DNA from: Bradyrhizobium genosp. SA-3
Lineage (GTDB): Bacteria; Pseudomonadota; Alphaproteobacteria; Rhizobiales; Xanthobacteraceae
Direction of reading: 5' to 3'
Length of the DNA stretch: 38,379 nucleotides
NCBI RefSeq assembly: GCF_004212635.1
Contig: NZ_PSRT01000081.1
Coordinates: 1 to 38,379 of the forward strand
Shown: in pieces, positions 25,085 to 32,692 of the stretch
How the letters are laid out: each line of letters opens with the position of its first letter
Numbering within the stretch: position 1 is the stretch's first letter
Notes under the pieces: generated by a model
What the model was told of the DNA's origin: nothing
Databases searched by the model: none
Seen by the model: the letters and a program-made list of their open reading frames with translations, nothing else
Program-made: the position numbers and the translations under genes

Positions 25085-25636
25085 ATGAAAATTTTGCGTA
25101 TCGCCGTGCTCGCTGCGGCGGGGCTGATGATGGCGGAGGCGGCGAATGCCGGCGAAGTCGAATATGCCGAGATGGTCGCGGCCCATGCCCGCGCCGAGGG
25201 CGTGCCGGAGGCGCTGGTGCACCGTGTGATCATGCGCGAGAGCCGCTATCAGCCCGGCCTCGTCGGCCGTGGCGGCACCATCGGGCTGATGCAGATCAAG
25301 CTCGCGACCGCCCGCGGGGTCGGCTACACCGGCGATGCCGCCGGCCTGCGCGATCCCAACACCAACCTCACTTATGCGGTCAAATATCTCGCCGGCGCCT
25401 ATCGCGCCGCCAATGGCGACCACGCCCGAGCCGTGCGTTATTTCGCGGGCGGCTATTACTACGTTGCAAAGCGGCAGCGGCAGGAGGCCGTGCAGGTCGC
25501 GACGATGGGCGAGGCCAATATGGGCGAGACTTGGCTCGAGCCGAACGGCAACCCGCAGCCGATGTTCGGCACCGCCCCGCACAGGAAGCTGGCCCAGCGC
25601 GTCCGCAACGCCCGGGCGCAGGTTCCCGCACGCTAA
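25085..25636 (+). CDS. Lytic transglycosylase, SLT domain
   Basis: A protein of 183 residues with a signal peptide (~1-22, IAVLAAAGLMMAEAANA). The SLT fold is clear: PEALVHRVIMRESRY with catalytic Glu ~52, GRGGTIGLMQIKLATARGVG, DPNTNLTYAVKYLAGAYRAA and AVRYFAGGYYY. Such enzymes cut peptidoglycan glycan strands in the periplasm, giving 1,6-anhydro ends; many alphaproteobacteria use them in wall turnover or to open space for envelope machines. No secretion or flagellar genes are beside it. A palindromic repeat follows the stop codon. Confidence 0.92.
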   Translation: MKILRIAVLAAAGLMMAEAANAGEVEYAEMVAAHARAEGVPEALVHRVIMRESRYQPGLVGRGGTIGLMQIKLATARGVGYTGDAAGLRDPNTNLTYAVKYLAGAYRAANGDHARAVRYFAGGYYYVAKRQRQEAVQVATMGEANMGETWLEPNGNPQPMFGTAPHRKLAQRVRNARAQVPAR

Positions 25637-25641
25637 TCCGC

Positions 25642-25671
25642 CGTCATGGCCGGGCTTGTCCCGGCATGACG
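25642..25671. repeat. REP-like palindrome, CGTCATGGCCGGG family
   Basis: Near-perfect arms (CGTCATGGCCGGG and CCCGGCATGACG) fold over a short loop. It lies 6 bases after the transglycosylase stop and may end its transcript. Confidence 0.8.
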
Positions 25672-25714
25672 AACGCTCCGCGTTGACACCAGCTCCCACT
25701 GGCATACATTAGAG

Positions 25715-25827
25715 CCGTTCCGAGGGGTGCTCCGAGGAGGAGCTGAGATACCGCTAAATGGGCAATACCGCCCAGGACCGCGGTGACCCTTTGAACCTGA
25801 TCCGGGTCATGCCGGCGAAGGGACAGG
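25715..25827 (+). promoter_or_regulatory. TPP riboswitch (THI element)
   Basis: The conserved parts are present in order: GAGGGGTGC (25722-25730), GCTGAGATA (25742-25750), then ACCCTTTGAACCTGATCCGG and GTCATGCCGGCGAAGGGA up to 25823. These form the aptamer that binds thiamine pyrophosphate and shuts the operon off. The closing P1 helix likely pairs 25717-25721 (GTTCC) with 25820-25824 (GGGAC). That 3' strand is also the only good ribosome site for thiO, whose ATG is at 25829. Confidence 0.95.
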
Positions 25828-25828
25828 G

Positions 25829-26839
25829 ATGTACCAAACCACCAAGCGGCCGGACTCACCGGTATCCATCATCGGCGCAGGCATCGCAGGGGCTTGGCAG
25901 GCCTTGCTGTTCGCGCAGGCCGGCCATGCCGTGACGTTACACGAGCGTGGTGACGCCGCCATGACCGACGCCACCAGCCACTGGGCCGGCGGCATGCTCG
26001 CGCCCTATTGCGAGGCGGAGGTCGCCGAACCCATCATCAGCCGCCTCGGCCTGCGCTCCCTCGACATCTGGCGCCGCGAATTGCCGGAAACGCCGTTCAA
26101 CGGCTCGCTCGTCGTCGCCCATCCCCGCGAGCGCAATGATTTCGAGCGCTTTGCCCGGATGACCGAGGGCCACGAACGGCTCGATGCCGCCGGCCTCACC
26201 GCGCTGGAGCCGTCGCTGGAGGGCCGCTTCCGCGAGGCCCTGTTCTTCCCGAGCGAGGGCCATGTCGAGCCGCGCCGCGTGCTGCCGAAATTGCACGAGC
26301 GCATCCGCGCCGCCGGCGGCACCATCAAATTCTCCAGCGACGCTTCAGCCAAAGATCTCGACGGCATCGTGATCGACTGCCGCGGCCTTTCCACGCGCGA
26401 CGAGCAGCCTGACTTACGCGGCGTCAAGGGCGAGATGATCCTGATCGAGACCAACGAGGTGCAGCTTGCGCGTCCGGTGCGGCTGATCCATCCGCGCTGG
26501 CCGCTCTACGTGATCCCGCGCGAGGACAACCTGTTCATGCTGGGCGCGACCTCGATCGAGGCCGAGGACACCGGCGTCAGCGTGCGCTCGGCGCTGGAGC
26601 TGTTAGGGGCCGCCTACGCGGTGCATCCGGCCTTCGGCGAAGCCCGCATCGTCGAATTCGGCTCCGGCCTTCGCCCCGCTTTTCCCGACAATTTGCCGCG
26701 CATCGGCATTCGTGACGGCAAGATCAGCGTCAACGGGCTCTACCGCCATGGCTTCCTGATCGCGCCGGCGCTCGCCGAGCTGACACTTGCCTACGTCCAG
26801 CGCGGCCAGATCGACAACGAGGTGATGCAGTGCGGGTGA
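25829..26839 (+). CDS. thiO: Glycine oxidase ThiO
   Basis: An FAD flavoenzyme of 336 residues, a little shorter than the Bacillus enzyme (~369). It oxidises glycine to dehydroglycine for thiazole synthesis. The dinucleotide-binding motif VSIIGAGIAGAWQALLFAQA lies at ~12-31, with the following acidic residue in VTLHERGD. Further signatures are SHWAGGMLAPYCEAE, GVKGEMILIE, YVIPREDNLFMLGATSIEAE and a C-terminal GLYRHGFLIAPALAEL. The start is fixed at ATG 25829, two bases past the riboswitch, since no other start precedes the FAD motif. The gene overlaps thiS by 10 bases. Confidence 0.93.
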   Translation: MYQTTKRPDSPVSIIGAGIAGAWQALLFAQAGHAVTLHERGDAAMTDATSHWAGGMLAPYCEAEVAEPIISRLGLRSLDIWRRELPETPFNGSLVVAHPRERNDFERFARMTEGHERLDAAGLTALEPSLEGRFREALFFPSEGHVEPRRVLPKLHERIRAAGGTIKFSSDASAKDLDGIVIDCRGLSTRDEQPDLRGVKGEMILIETNEVQLARPVRLIHPRWPLYVIPREDNLFMLGATSIEAEDTGVSVRSALELLGAAYAVHPAFGEARIVEFGSGLRPAFPDNLPRIGIRDGKISVNGLYRHGFLIAPALAELTLAYVQRGQIDNEVMQCG

Positions 26840-27027
26840 TCGTCAACGGCGAGCAGCGCGAGGTGGCTTCGGTCAGCGTCGACGCGCTGCTCACCGAGCT
26901 CGACTATGAGGGCACCCATTTCGCCATCGCGCTCAATTACGACGTCGTGCCGAAAAGCCGCTGGGCGGAAACGCAGCTGAATGCCGGCGACGAGATCGAG
27001 ATCATCACGCCGCGGCAGGGAGGGTGA
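26830..27027 (+). CDS. thiS: Sulfur carrier protein ThiS
   Basis: A ubiquitin-like protein of 65 residues that carries sulfur as a thiocarboxylate on its C-terminal glycine for thiazole formation. The GTG start at 26830 lies inside the end of thiO. It has the typical start MRVIVNGEQREV, the NAGDEIEIITPRQGG end and the essential terminal Gly-Gly. ThiF-type activation is needed, but no thiF is in this window. Confidence 0.93.
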   Translation: MRVIVNGEQREVASVSVDALLTELDYEGTHFAIALNYDVVPKSRWAETQLNAGDEIEIITPRQGG

Positions 27028-27048
27028 GGATGCGCAACACTCTATTCT

Positions 27049-27167
27049 CGTCGTCCCGGCGTAGGCCGGGACCCATACCGCGTGATCTCACCTGGGGCAC
27101 GCGAGGAGAGACCGACCATCGCAACGCCCGTTCGTGGTTATGGGTCCCGGCCTACGCCGGGACGACG
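27049..27167. repeat. Perfect 29-base inverted repeat, CGTCGTCCCGGC family
   Basis: Arms 27049-27077 and 27139-27167 are exact reverse complements of 29 bases each, with a 61-base centre. It lies between thiS and thiG inside the operon. A near copy is at 31575-31703. Confidence 0.9.
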
Positions 27168-27190
27168 GTTGCATTTGAGGAAACACCGAC

Positions 27191-27973
27191 ATGGTGACCT
27201 TCTACGGCAAGACCTTCTCTTCCCGCCTGCTGATCGGCAGCGCGCTCTATCCCTCGCCGGCGATCATGCAGGCGGCGATCCGCGCCTCCGGCTCCAACAT
27301 CGTCACGGTGTCGCTGCGGCGAGAATCCGCCGGCGGCAAGAGCGGGGACGCGTTCTGGAAGCTGATCCGCGAGCTCGACGTCACCGTGCTGCCGAACACC
27401 GCCGGCTGCCGCAGCGTGCGCGAGGCGGTGACGACCGCAAAACTCGCGCGCGAATTGTTCGGCACGAGCTGGATTAAGCTGGAGGTCATCGCCGACAACG
27501 ACACGCTGCAGCCCGACGTCGTCGGCCTGGTCGAAGCCGCCAGCATCCTGATCAAGGACGGCTTTGAGGTCTTCCCCTATTGCACCGAGGATCTCTCGGT
27601 CGCCAACCGCCTGGTCGATGCCGGCTGCAAGGTGGTGATGCCGTGGGCCGCGCCGATCGGCAGTGCCAAGGGGATCATCAATCGCGATGCCCTCAAGCTG
27701 CTGCGCGAGCGGCTGCCTGACATCACGCTGGTGGTCGACGCCGGCTTAGGGGCGCCGAGCCACGCCGCCCACGCGCTCGAGCTCGGCTACGACGCCGTGC
27801 TGCTCAACACCGCCATCGCCAAAGCCGCCGATCCCGTCGCCATGGCCAGCGCCTTCCGCCTCGGTGTCGAGGCCGGCCGCACCGCGTACGAGGCCGGGCT
27901 GATGAACGCCCGCGACTTCGCCTCCCCCTCCACCCCTGTCGTTGGGACCCCGTTCTGGCATGCCGTATCCTGA
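27191..27973 (+). CDS. thiG: Thiazole synthase ThiG
   Basis: A TIM-barrel enzyme of 260 residues that joins 1-deoxy-D-xylulose 5-phosphate, dehydroglycine and ThiS sulfur into the thiazole phosphate. Landmarks are FSSRLLIGSALYPSPAIMQA, VLPNTAGCRSVREAV, the Schiff-base lysine in SWIKLEVIADN, VMPWAAPIGSAKGI and DAVLLNTAIAKAADP. GAGGAAACACC precedes the ATG. Its C-terminus overlaps the thiE start by 14 bases. Confidence 0.95.
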   Translation: MVTFYGKTFSSRLLIGSALYPSPAIMQAAIRASGSNIVTVSLRRESAGGKSGDAFWKLIRELDVTVLPNTAGCRSVREAVTTAKLARELFGTSWIKLEVIADNDTLQPDVVGLVEAASILIKDGFEVFPYCTEDLSVANRLVDAGCKVVMPWAAPIGSAKGIINRDALKLLRERLPDITLVVDAGLGAPSHAAHALELGYDAVLLNTAIAKAADPVAMASAFRLGVEAGRTAYEAGLMNARDFASPSTPVVGTPFWHAVS

Positions 27974-28568
27974 TCGTTTCTATCCCGTCGTCGACAGCCT
28001 TAAATGGGTCAAGCGCCTGACCAAGCTCGGCGTCGGCACCATCCAGCTGCGCGCCAAGGACCTCAACGACGCCGACGCGCTGCAGATCGTCACGGATGCG
28101 CTGGCGATCACCAAGGACACGCAGGCCAAGCTGGTCGTGAACGACTATTGGCGTGCGGCGGTCGTCGCCGGCGCAAAATATCTGCATCTCGGCCAGGAGG
28201 ATCTCGCCGACGCCGACCTCAAGGCGATCCGCGAGGCCGGGCTGTCCCTCGGCATCTCCACCCATGACGACGCCGAGCTCGCGACCGCGCTCGAAGCCAA
28301 GCCCGACTACGTCGCGCTCGGCCCGATCTTCTTCACCACGCTGAAATCGATGCGCTTCGAGCCGCAGGGCATTCCAAAAATCACGGAATGGAAGCAGCGC
28401 ATCGGCAACATTCCGCTGGTCGCGATCGGCGGCATCAAGTTCGAGCACGCCGCCGAGATCTTTGCCGCAGGCGCGGATTCCATCGCCGTCGTGTCCGACG
28501 TCACCCAGAACGCCGATCCCGATGCCCGCGTGCGGCAGTGGCTCGGCCTGTCCAAGGAGGCTGCGTGA
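27960..28568 (+). CDS. thiE: Thiamine-phosphate synthase ThiE
   Basis: A protein of 202 residues, close to the usual ~210. It couples the pyrimidine diphosphate (HMP-PP) and the thiazole phosphate to give thiamine phosphate. Motifs are TIQLRAKDLND, LVVNDYWRAA, YLHLGQEDLADAD, LGISTHDDAE, YVALGPIFFTTLK and LVAIGGIKFEHA. ATG 27960 lies within the end of thiG, so translation is probably coupled. Confidence 0.93.
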   Translation: MPYPDRFYPVVDSLKWVKRLTKLGVGTIQLRAKDLNDADALQIVTDALAITKDTQAKLVVNDYWRAAVVAGAKYLHLGQEDLADADLKAIREAGLSLGISTHDDAELATALEAKPDYVALGPIFFTTLKSMRFEPQGIPKITEWKQRIGNIPLVAIGGIKFEHAAEIFAAGADSIAVVSDVTQNADPDARVRQWLGLSKEAA

Positions 28569-28590
28569 TGCATGTCCCGCTCTCTCCACC

Positions 28591-28678
28591 CGTCATTGCG
28601 AGGAGCCCTTGCGACGAAGCAATCCAGACTGCTTCCGCGGAAACATTTCTGGATTGCTTCGCTGCGCTCGCAATGACG
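28591..28678. repeat. Long palindromic element, CGTCATTGCGAG family
   Basis: It is a near-identical copy of 2091-2177: the first ~38 and last ~30 bases match, and the centre differs. It sits between thiE and thiC inside the operon. Confidence 0.88.
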
Positions 28679-28738
28679 GAGAACTTCGTCGCCAGCGTCG
28701 CCCAGACGCACGCACAACAGAATTAAACGGAGGCCCCC

Positions 28739-30637
28739 ATGAACATCCGCTCCAACCCCGATAAGACCATCCCCGCCGTCACCACCGGCCCGCTTCCCTC
28801 CTCGCGGAAGATCTTCGCATCCCCTGACGCCGCGCCCGACCTGCGCGTGCCCTTGCGCGAGATCATCCTCTCCGAAGGCGCCGGCGAGCCGAACCTGCCG
28901 GTCTACGACACCTCGGGCCCCTACACCGACCCGAGCGTCACCATCGACGTCAACGCCGGCCTTGCCCGCAACCGCAAGCAATGGGTGCTGGAGCGCGGCG
29001 GTGTCGAGGAATATGAGGGCCGCCAGATCAAGCCGGAGGACAATGGCAGCGTCTCCACCGACAAGGCCGCGCGCGCCTTCTCGGCCTATCACAAACCCTT
29101 ACGCGGCCTCGACGGCCACAAGGTGACCCAGCTCGAATTCGCCCGCGCCGGCATCATCACCAAGGAGATGATCTACGTCGCGGCGCGCGAGAATCTCGGC
29201 CGGAAGGCACAGCTCGAGCGCGCCGAAGCGGCCCTCGCCGACGGCGAAAGCTTTGGCGCCGCGGTGCCCGCCTTCATCACGCCGGAATTCGTCCGCGACG
29301 AGATCGCGCGCGGCCGCGCCATCATCCCCTCCAACATCAACCACTCCGAGCTCGAGCCGATGATCATCGGCCGCAACTTCCTGACCAAGATCAACGCCAA
29401 TATCGGCAACTCGGCGGTAACGTCATCCGTCGAGGAAGAGGTCGAGAAGATGGTGTGGGCGATCCGCTGGGGCGCCGACACCGTGATGGACCTCTCCACG
29501 GGGCGCAACATCCACACCACCCGCGAATGGATCCTGCGCAACTCGCCGGTGCCGATCGGCACCGTGCCGATCTACCAGGCGCTGGAGAAGTGCAACGGCG
29601 ATCCGGTGCAGCTCACCTGGGAGCTCTACAAGGACACGCTGATCGAGCAGTGCGAGCAGGGCGTCGACTATTTTACGATCCACGCCGGCGTGCGCCTGCA
29701 ATACATTCACCTCACCGCCAACCGCGTCACCGGCATCGTCAGCCGCGGCGGCTCGATCATGGCGAAGTGGTGCCTGGCGCATCACAAGGAAAGCTTCCTC
29801 TATACGCATTTCGACGAGATCTGCGATCTCATGCGCAAGTATGACGTCTCGTTCTCGCTCGGCGACGGCCTGCGTCCGGGCTCGATCGCGGACGCCAACG
29901 ACCGCGCGCAATTCGCCGAACTCGAGACGCTCGGCGAGCTCACGAAGATCGCGTGGGACAAGGGCTGCCAGGTCATGATCGAAGGCCCCGGCCACATCCC
30001 GATGCACAAGATCAAGATCAACGTCGACAAGCAGCTTAGGGAGTGCGGCGAAGCCCCGTTCTACACGCTGGGGCCGCTGACCACCGACATCGCGCCGGGC
30101 TATGACCACATCACCTCAGGGATCGGTGCGGCCATGATCGGCTGGTTCGGCTGCGCCATGCTCTGCTATGTCACGCCGAAGGAGCATCTGGGCCTGCCCG
30201 ACCGCAACGACGTCAAGACCGGCGTCATCACCTACAAGATCGCCGCCCACGCCGCCGACCTCGCCAAGGGCCACCCCGCCGCGCAACTGCGCGACGACGC
30301 GCTCTCGCGCGCCCGCTTCGACTTCCGCTGGACCGACCAGTTCAACCTCGGCCTCGATCCGGACACCGCGAAAAGCTTCCACGACGAGACCCTGCCTAAG
30401 GAAGCCCACAAGGTCGCCCATTTCTGCTCGATGTGCGGGCCAAAATTCTGCTCGATGAAGATCACGCAGGACGTGCGCGATTACGCCGCGACGCTGAATG
30501 ATCCGAACTCGGTGGGCATGTCGATGGCCGGCACCGTCGAGGACGGCATGGCGAAGATGAGCGCGAAGTTCAAGGAGATGGGAAGCAGCGTGTATCTGGA
30601 TGCGGAGAAGGTGAAGGAGAGTAACCGGGTGCTGTGA
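28739..30637 (+). CDS. thiC: Phosphomethylpyrimidine synthase ThiC
   Basis: A radical-SAM enzyme of 632 residues, normal for the family. It rearranges aminoimidazole ribotide into hydroxymethylpyrimidine phosphate. GGAGG precedes ATG 28739. Landmarks are LREIILSEGAGEPNLPVYDT, IPSNINHSELEPMIIGRNF, MDLSTGRNIHTTREWILRNS, FTIHAGVRLQYI and IEGPGHIPMHKI. The C-terminal CSMCGPKFCSM motif (Cys ~563, ~566, ~571) binds the 4Fe-4S cluster. It is the last gene of the riboswitch-controlled operon, 170 bases after thiE with a repeat between them. Confidence 0.97.
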   Translation: MNIRSNPDKTIPAVTTGPLPSSRKIFASPDAAPDLRVPLREIILSEGAGEPNLPVYDTSGPYTDPSVTIDVNAGLARNRKQWVLERGGVEEYEGRQIKPEDNGSVSTDKAARAFSAYHKPLRGLDGHKVTQLEFARAGIITKEMIYVAARENLGRKAQLERAEAALADGESFGAAVPAFITPEFVRDEIARGRAIIPSNINHSELEPMIIGRNFLTKINANIGNSAVTSSVEEEVEKMVWAIRWGADTVMDLSTGRNIHTTREWILRNSPVPIGTVPIYQALEKCNGDPVQLTWELYKDTLIEQCEQGVDYFTIHAGVRLQYIHLTANRVTGIVSRGGSIMAKWCLAHHKESFLYTHFDEICDLMRKYDVSFSLGDGLRPGSIADANDRAQFAELETLGELTKIAWDKGCQVMIEGPGHIPMHKIKINVDKQLRECGEAPFYTLGPLTTDIAPGYDHITSGIGAAMIGWFGCAMLCYVTPKEHLGLPDRNDVKTGVITYKIAAHAADLAKGHPAAQLRDDALSRARFDFRWTDQFNLGLDPDTAKSFHDETLPKEAHKVAHFCSMCGPKFCSMKITQDVRDYAATLNDPNSVGMSMAGTVEDGMAKMSAKFKEMGSSVYLDAEKVKESNRVL

Positions 30638-30667
30638 GGCCCTGGCTCTAGATATCTCATTGCAAGC

Positions 30668-30697
30668 AAGGCCGGGCTCATGCCCGGCCTTTTCTCT
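30668..30697. terminator. Rho-independent terminator at the end of the thi operon
   Basis: Perfect 10-base arms AAGGCCGGGC and GCCCGGCCTT (30668-30677, 30682-30691) with a TCAT loop and a following T-rich stretch. It separates thiC from the convergent DUF6429 gene. Confidence 0.85.
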
Positions 30698-30703
30698 AAG
30701 GGA

Positions 30704-30928
30704 TCATTCCTCGAACAACTCCTTGAACAGCGTCTTCGCGCGTTCGAGTCCCTCCTCCGTGAACACTACCGACTTCACCTTGCCAACGGGATCATCAATC
30801 ATTCCCTTGTCATGAAGGCGGCCGAGCACATCCCAGTCAAATCCCTTCCATGCCCGATAACCATCGTGCAGTGTCAGATAGAGCAAGGCCAACGCTGCGT
30901 CATCGATCTTGTCCTTGTTGATCGCCAT
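30704..30928 (-). CDS. DUF6429 family small protein
   Basis: A soluble protein of 74 residues with GGGAG before ATG 30928. The sequence MAINKDKIDDAALALLYLTL, then AWKGFDWDVLGRLHDKGMID and VVFTEEGLERAKTLFKELF, fits the small DUF6429 family. The part from DWDVLGRLHDKG to VVFTEEG looks like a winged-helix-like helix-turn-strand module, so nucleic acid or protein binding is possible. It is convergent with thiC and shares its terminator. Function is unknown. Confidence 0.72.
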   Translation of the reverse strand: MAINKDKIDDAALALLYLTLHDGYRAWKGFDWDVLGRLHDKGMIDDPVGKVKSVVFTEEGLERAKTLFKELFEE

Positions 30929-31035
30929 CTTGATCTCCCACAGAGCCGATTGAGATTATCCTATTCGGCAATAGGCAATTCGCAACGCGCCTCCAACGGC
31001 CGCAAGCGACTTAACGAGCTCATTGGTCTACGGAT

Positions 31036-31557
31036 ATGCTCGACACAGAACGCGACCGCCTCCCCGACCAGCTCCGTCCCAACCTCCGCCTCGTCTTCGT
31101 CGGCACCGCCGCCTCGACGCGCTCGGCGGAGCTCGGGCACTATTACGCCCATCCCGGCAACCGCTTCTGGCGCGCGATCCATGAGGCCGGGATTACGCCG
31201 CGGCGCTATCAGCCGGGCGAGTTCGCAGCGCTGATCGCGCTCGGGATCGGCTTCACCGATCTCTCCAAGTCGGGCGCCGGGATGGATCACCAGATCGCGA
31301 CGGAGACGATCGACGTGCCGGGGTTCAGGGCCAAGATGGAAAAGTATCGGCCGCGGACGATTGCGTTCACGAGCAAGAAGGCGGCGACCTTGTTTTATGG
31401 CAGGCCGTCGCGCGTGATTGCGCTCGGGCGGCAGAAGCGCGGTGAGTATCCAGCGGAGGTATTCGTGCTGCCGTCGCCGTCGGGCGCGGCGTCGGGGCAT
31501 TGGACGCTGGAGCCGTGGCGCGAGCTGGCGGCGTGGATTGGTCGTGAGGTGGGCTGA
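31036..31557 (+). CDS. Mug/TDG-like uracil-DNA glycosylase, atypical motif A
   Basis: A protein of 173 residues that lines up end to end with E. coli Mug (168). Shared landmarks are LRLVFVGTAAS, the SAELGHYYAHPGNRFWRAI segment (Mug: FAHPANRFW), IGFTDLSKSGAG, and motif B VLPSPSGAASG (Mug: VLPNPSG). Mug and TDG use the Asn of GINPG to activate water; here motif A is GTAAS, with Ala at that place. Base flipping may persist, but activity or specificity probably differs. It does not carry the GQDPA motif I recall for the unusual Bradyrhizobium BdiUng. It stands alone and no strong ribosome site is seen before ATG 31036. Confidence 0.8.
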   Translation: MLDTERDRLPDQLRPNLRLVFVGTAASTRSAELGHYYAHPGNRFWRAIHEAGITPRRYQPGEFAALIALGIGFTDLSKSGAGMDHQIATETIDVPGFRAKMEKYRPRTIAFTSKKAATLFYGRPSRVIALGRQKRGEYPAEVFVLPSPSGAASGHWTLEPWRELAAWIGREVG

Positions 31558-31574
31558 TCGCGCCCGCCCTCAGG

Positions 31575-31703
31575 CGTCGTCCCGGCGGAGGCCGGGACCC
31601 ATAGCCACAGGGAGAAGTTTGGCGAAGACTCGTCGTTCGGTACTGCGACCGTCTGCAACAGATGAATCACGCGGTATGGGTCCCGGCCTTCGCCGGGACG
31701 ACA
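31575..31703. repeat. Inverted repeat, CGTCGTCCCGGC family
   Basis: Arms 31575-31603 and 31675-31703 are near-perfect reverse complements with about two mismatches. It is a sister of the element at 27049-27167 and lies between the glycosylase and transferase genes. Confidence 0.88.
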
Positions 31704-31813
31704 CCGTGGGTTGGGACATATGGCGCTGGCCAAATCGGAGTCGGATGGCTTGTCGGAATCCGCACCCGTCGTTCGTCCTCCGGCTGCAAAGCGCGATCAC
31801 CCGGAGTCCCCAG

Positions 31814-32464
31814 ATGCTTCCAACCATCACCGCCTTCGAAAACTCCCCCGATCGCGGCCGCGGGCAGGCGCGCGACATGCGGGTCCGTTGGGCGCTTGAG
31901 GAAGTCGGCCAGCCCTACGACGTCCGCCTCGTCTCGTTCGAGCAGATGAAGCAGCCGGCGTACCGTGCGCTGCATCCGTTCGGGCAGATCCCGACCTTTG
32001 AAGACGGCGATCTTGCCCTGTTCGAGTCCGGCGCGATCGTGCTCCATATCTCCGAGCGTCATGCCGGACTGCTGCCGGTCGAGCCGAACGCGAGGAGCCG
32101 CGCGATCGCGTGGATGTTTGCCGCACTCAGCACGGTGGAGCCGCCGATCATCGAGCTCGCCATGGCGATGCTGTTCGAGCGCGACAAGAGCTGGTACGCG
32201 GAGCGCCTGCCCATGCTTCAAGATCGCGTCCGTATCAGGCTCGGCGAACTGTCCCGCCACCTCGGCGATGCCGACTGGCTCGACGGCGCCTTCAGCGCCG
32301 GCGATCTCCTGATGGTGACGGTGCTGCGCCGGCTGAACACATCGGGCCTGCTGGATGAATATCCTGAGATCGCCGCCTATGTCGCCCGCGGCGAAGCGCG
32401 GCCGGCCTTCAGGCGGGCTTTCGATGCGCAACTGGCGGTGTTCAACGCGGCGTCGCGTTCGTAG
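31814..32464 (+). CDS. Glutathione S-transferase family protein
   Basis: A protein of 216 residues from ATG 31814. The thioredoxin-like N-terminal domain has MRVRWALEEVGQPYDVRLVS, the cis-Pro loop HPFGQIPTFEDGDLALFESG, which binds the glutathione gamma-glutamyl group, and the following helix. The C-terminal helical domain has DWLDGAFSAGDLLMVTVLRR, the usual N-cap box region. It probably conjugates or reduces small electrophiles in the cytoplasm; the substrate is unknown. The stop codon TAG lies inside a GTAGGGTGGG element, so the C-terminus may have been trimmed or set by the repeat. Confidence 0.9.
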   Translation: MLPTITAFENSPDRGRGQARDMRVRWALEEVGQPYDVRLVSFEQMKQPAYRALHPFGQIPTFEDGDLALFESGAIVLHISERHAGLLPVEPNARSRAIAWMFAALSTVEPPIIELAMAMLFERDKSWYAERLPMLQDRVRIRLGELSRHLGDADWLDGAFSAGDLLMVTVLRRLNTSGLLDEYPEIAAYVARGEARPAFRRAFDAQLAVFNAASRS

Positions 32465-32607
32465 GGTGGGTTAGCCTCGCGGCTGCGCGAAGCGCAGTCC
32501 GCGCGGCGTAACCCACCGCTTCTATCGCCGCGGACGCTGAAGTGGTGGGTTACGCCTTGCACCGTCGCGAGCCGGACGACCGCGCGCGTGAGCGGCTAAC
32601 CCACCCT
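32461..32607. repeat. MITE-like inverted repeat, GTAGGGTGGG family
   Basis: The ends are GTAGGGTGGGTTAGC and its inverse GCTAACCCACCCTAC (32593-32607). An inner GTAACCCACC / GGTGGGTTAC pair folds as well. It overlaps the stop codon of the upstream gene. Related copies are at 33389-33526 and 35882-35967. Confidence 0.88.
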
Positions 32608-32692
32608 ACGAGATCAGCATCGCACTCCGCCCATTGCGTCTGCCACGGCGCCCCTGCATGCTGGCCCTGCCAACACAGAGGAGCCGCCGCCC

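Noticed and set aside
27049..27167. The 29-base inverted repeat considered as insertion-sequence ends
   Set aside because: The 61-base centre has no transposase frame and a similar element occurs at 31575-31703, so it is better called an intergenic repeat.
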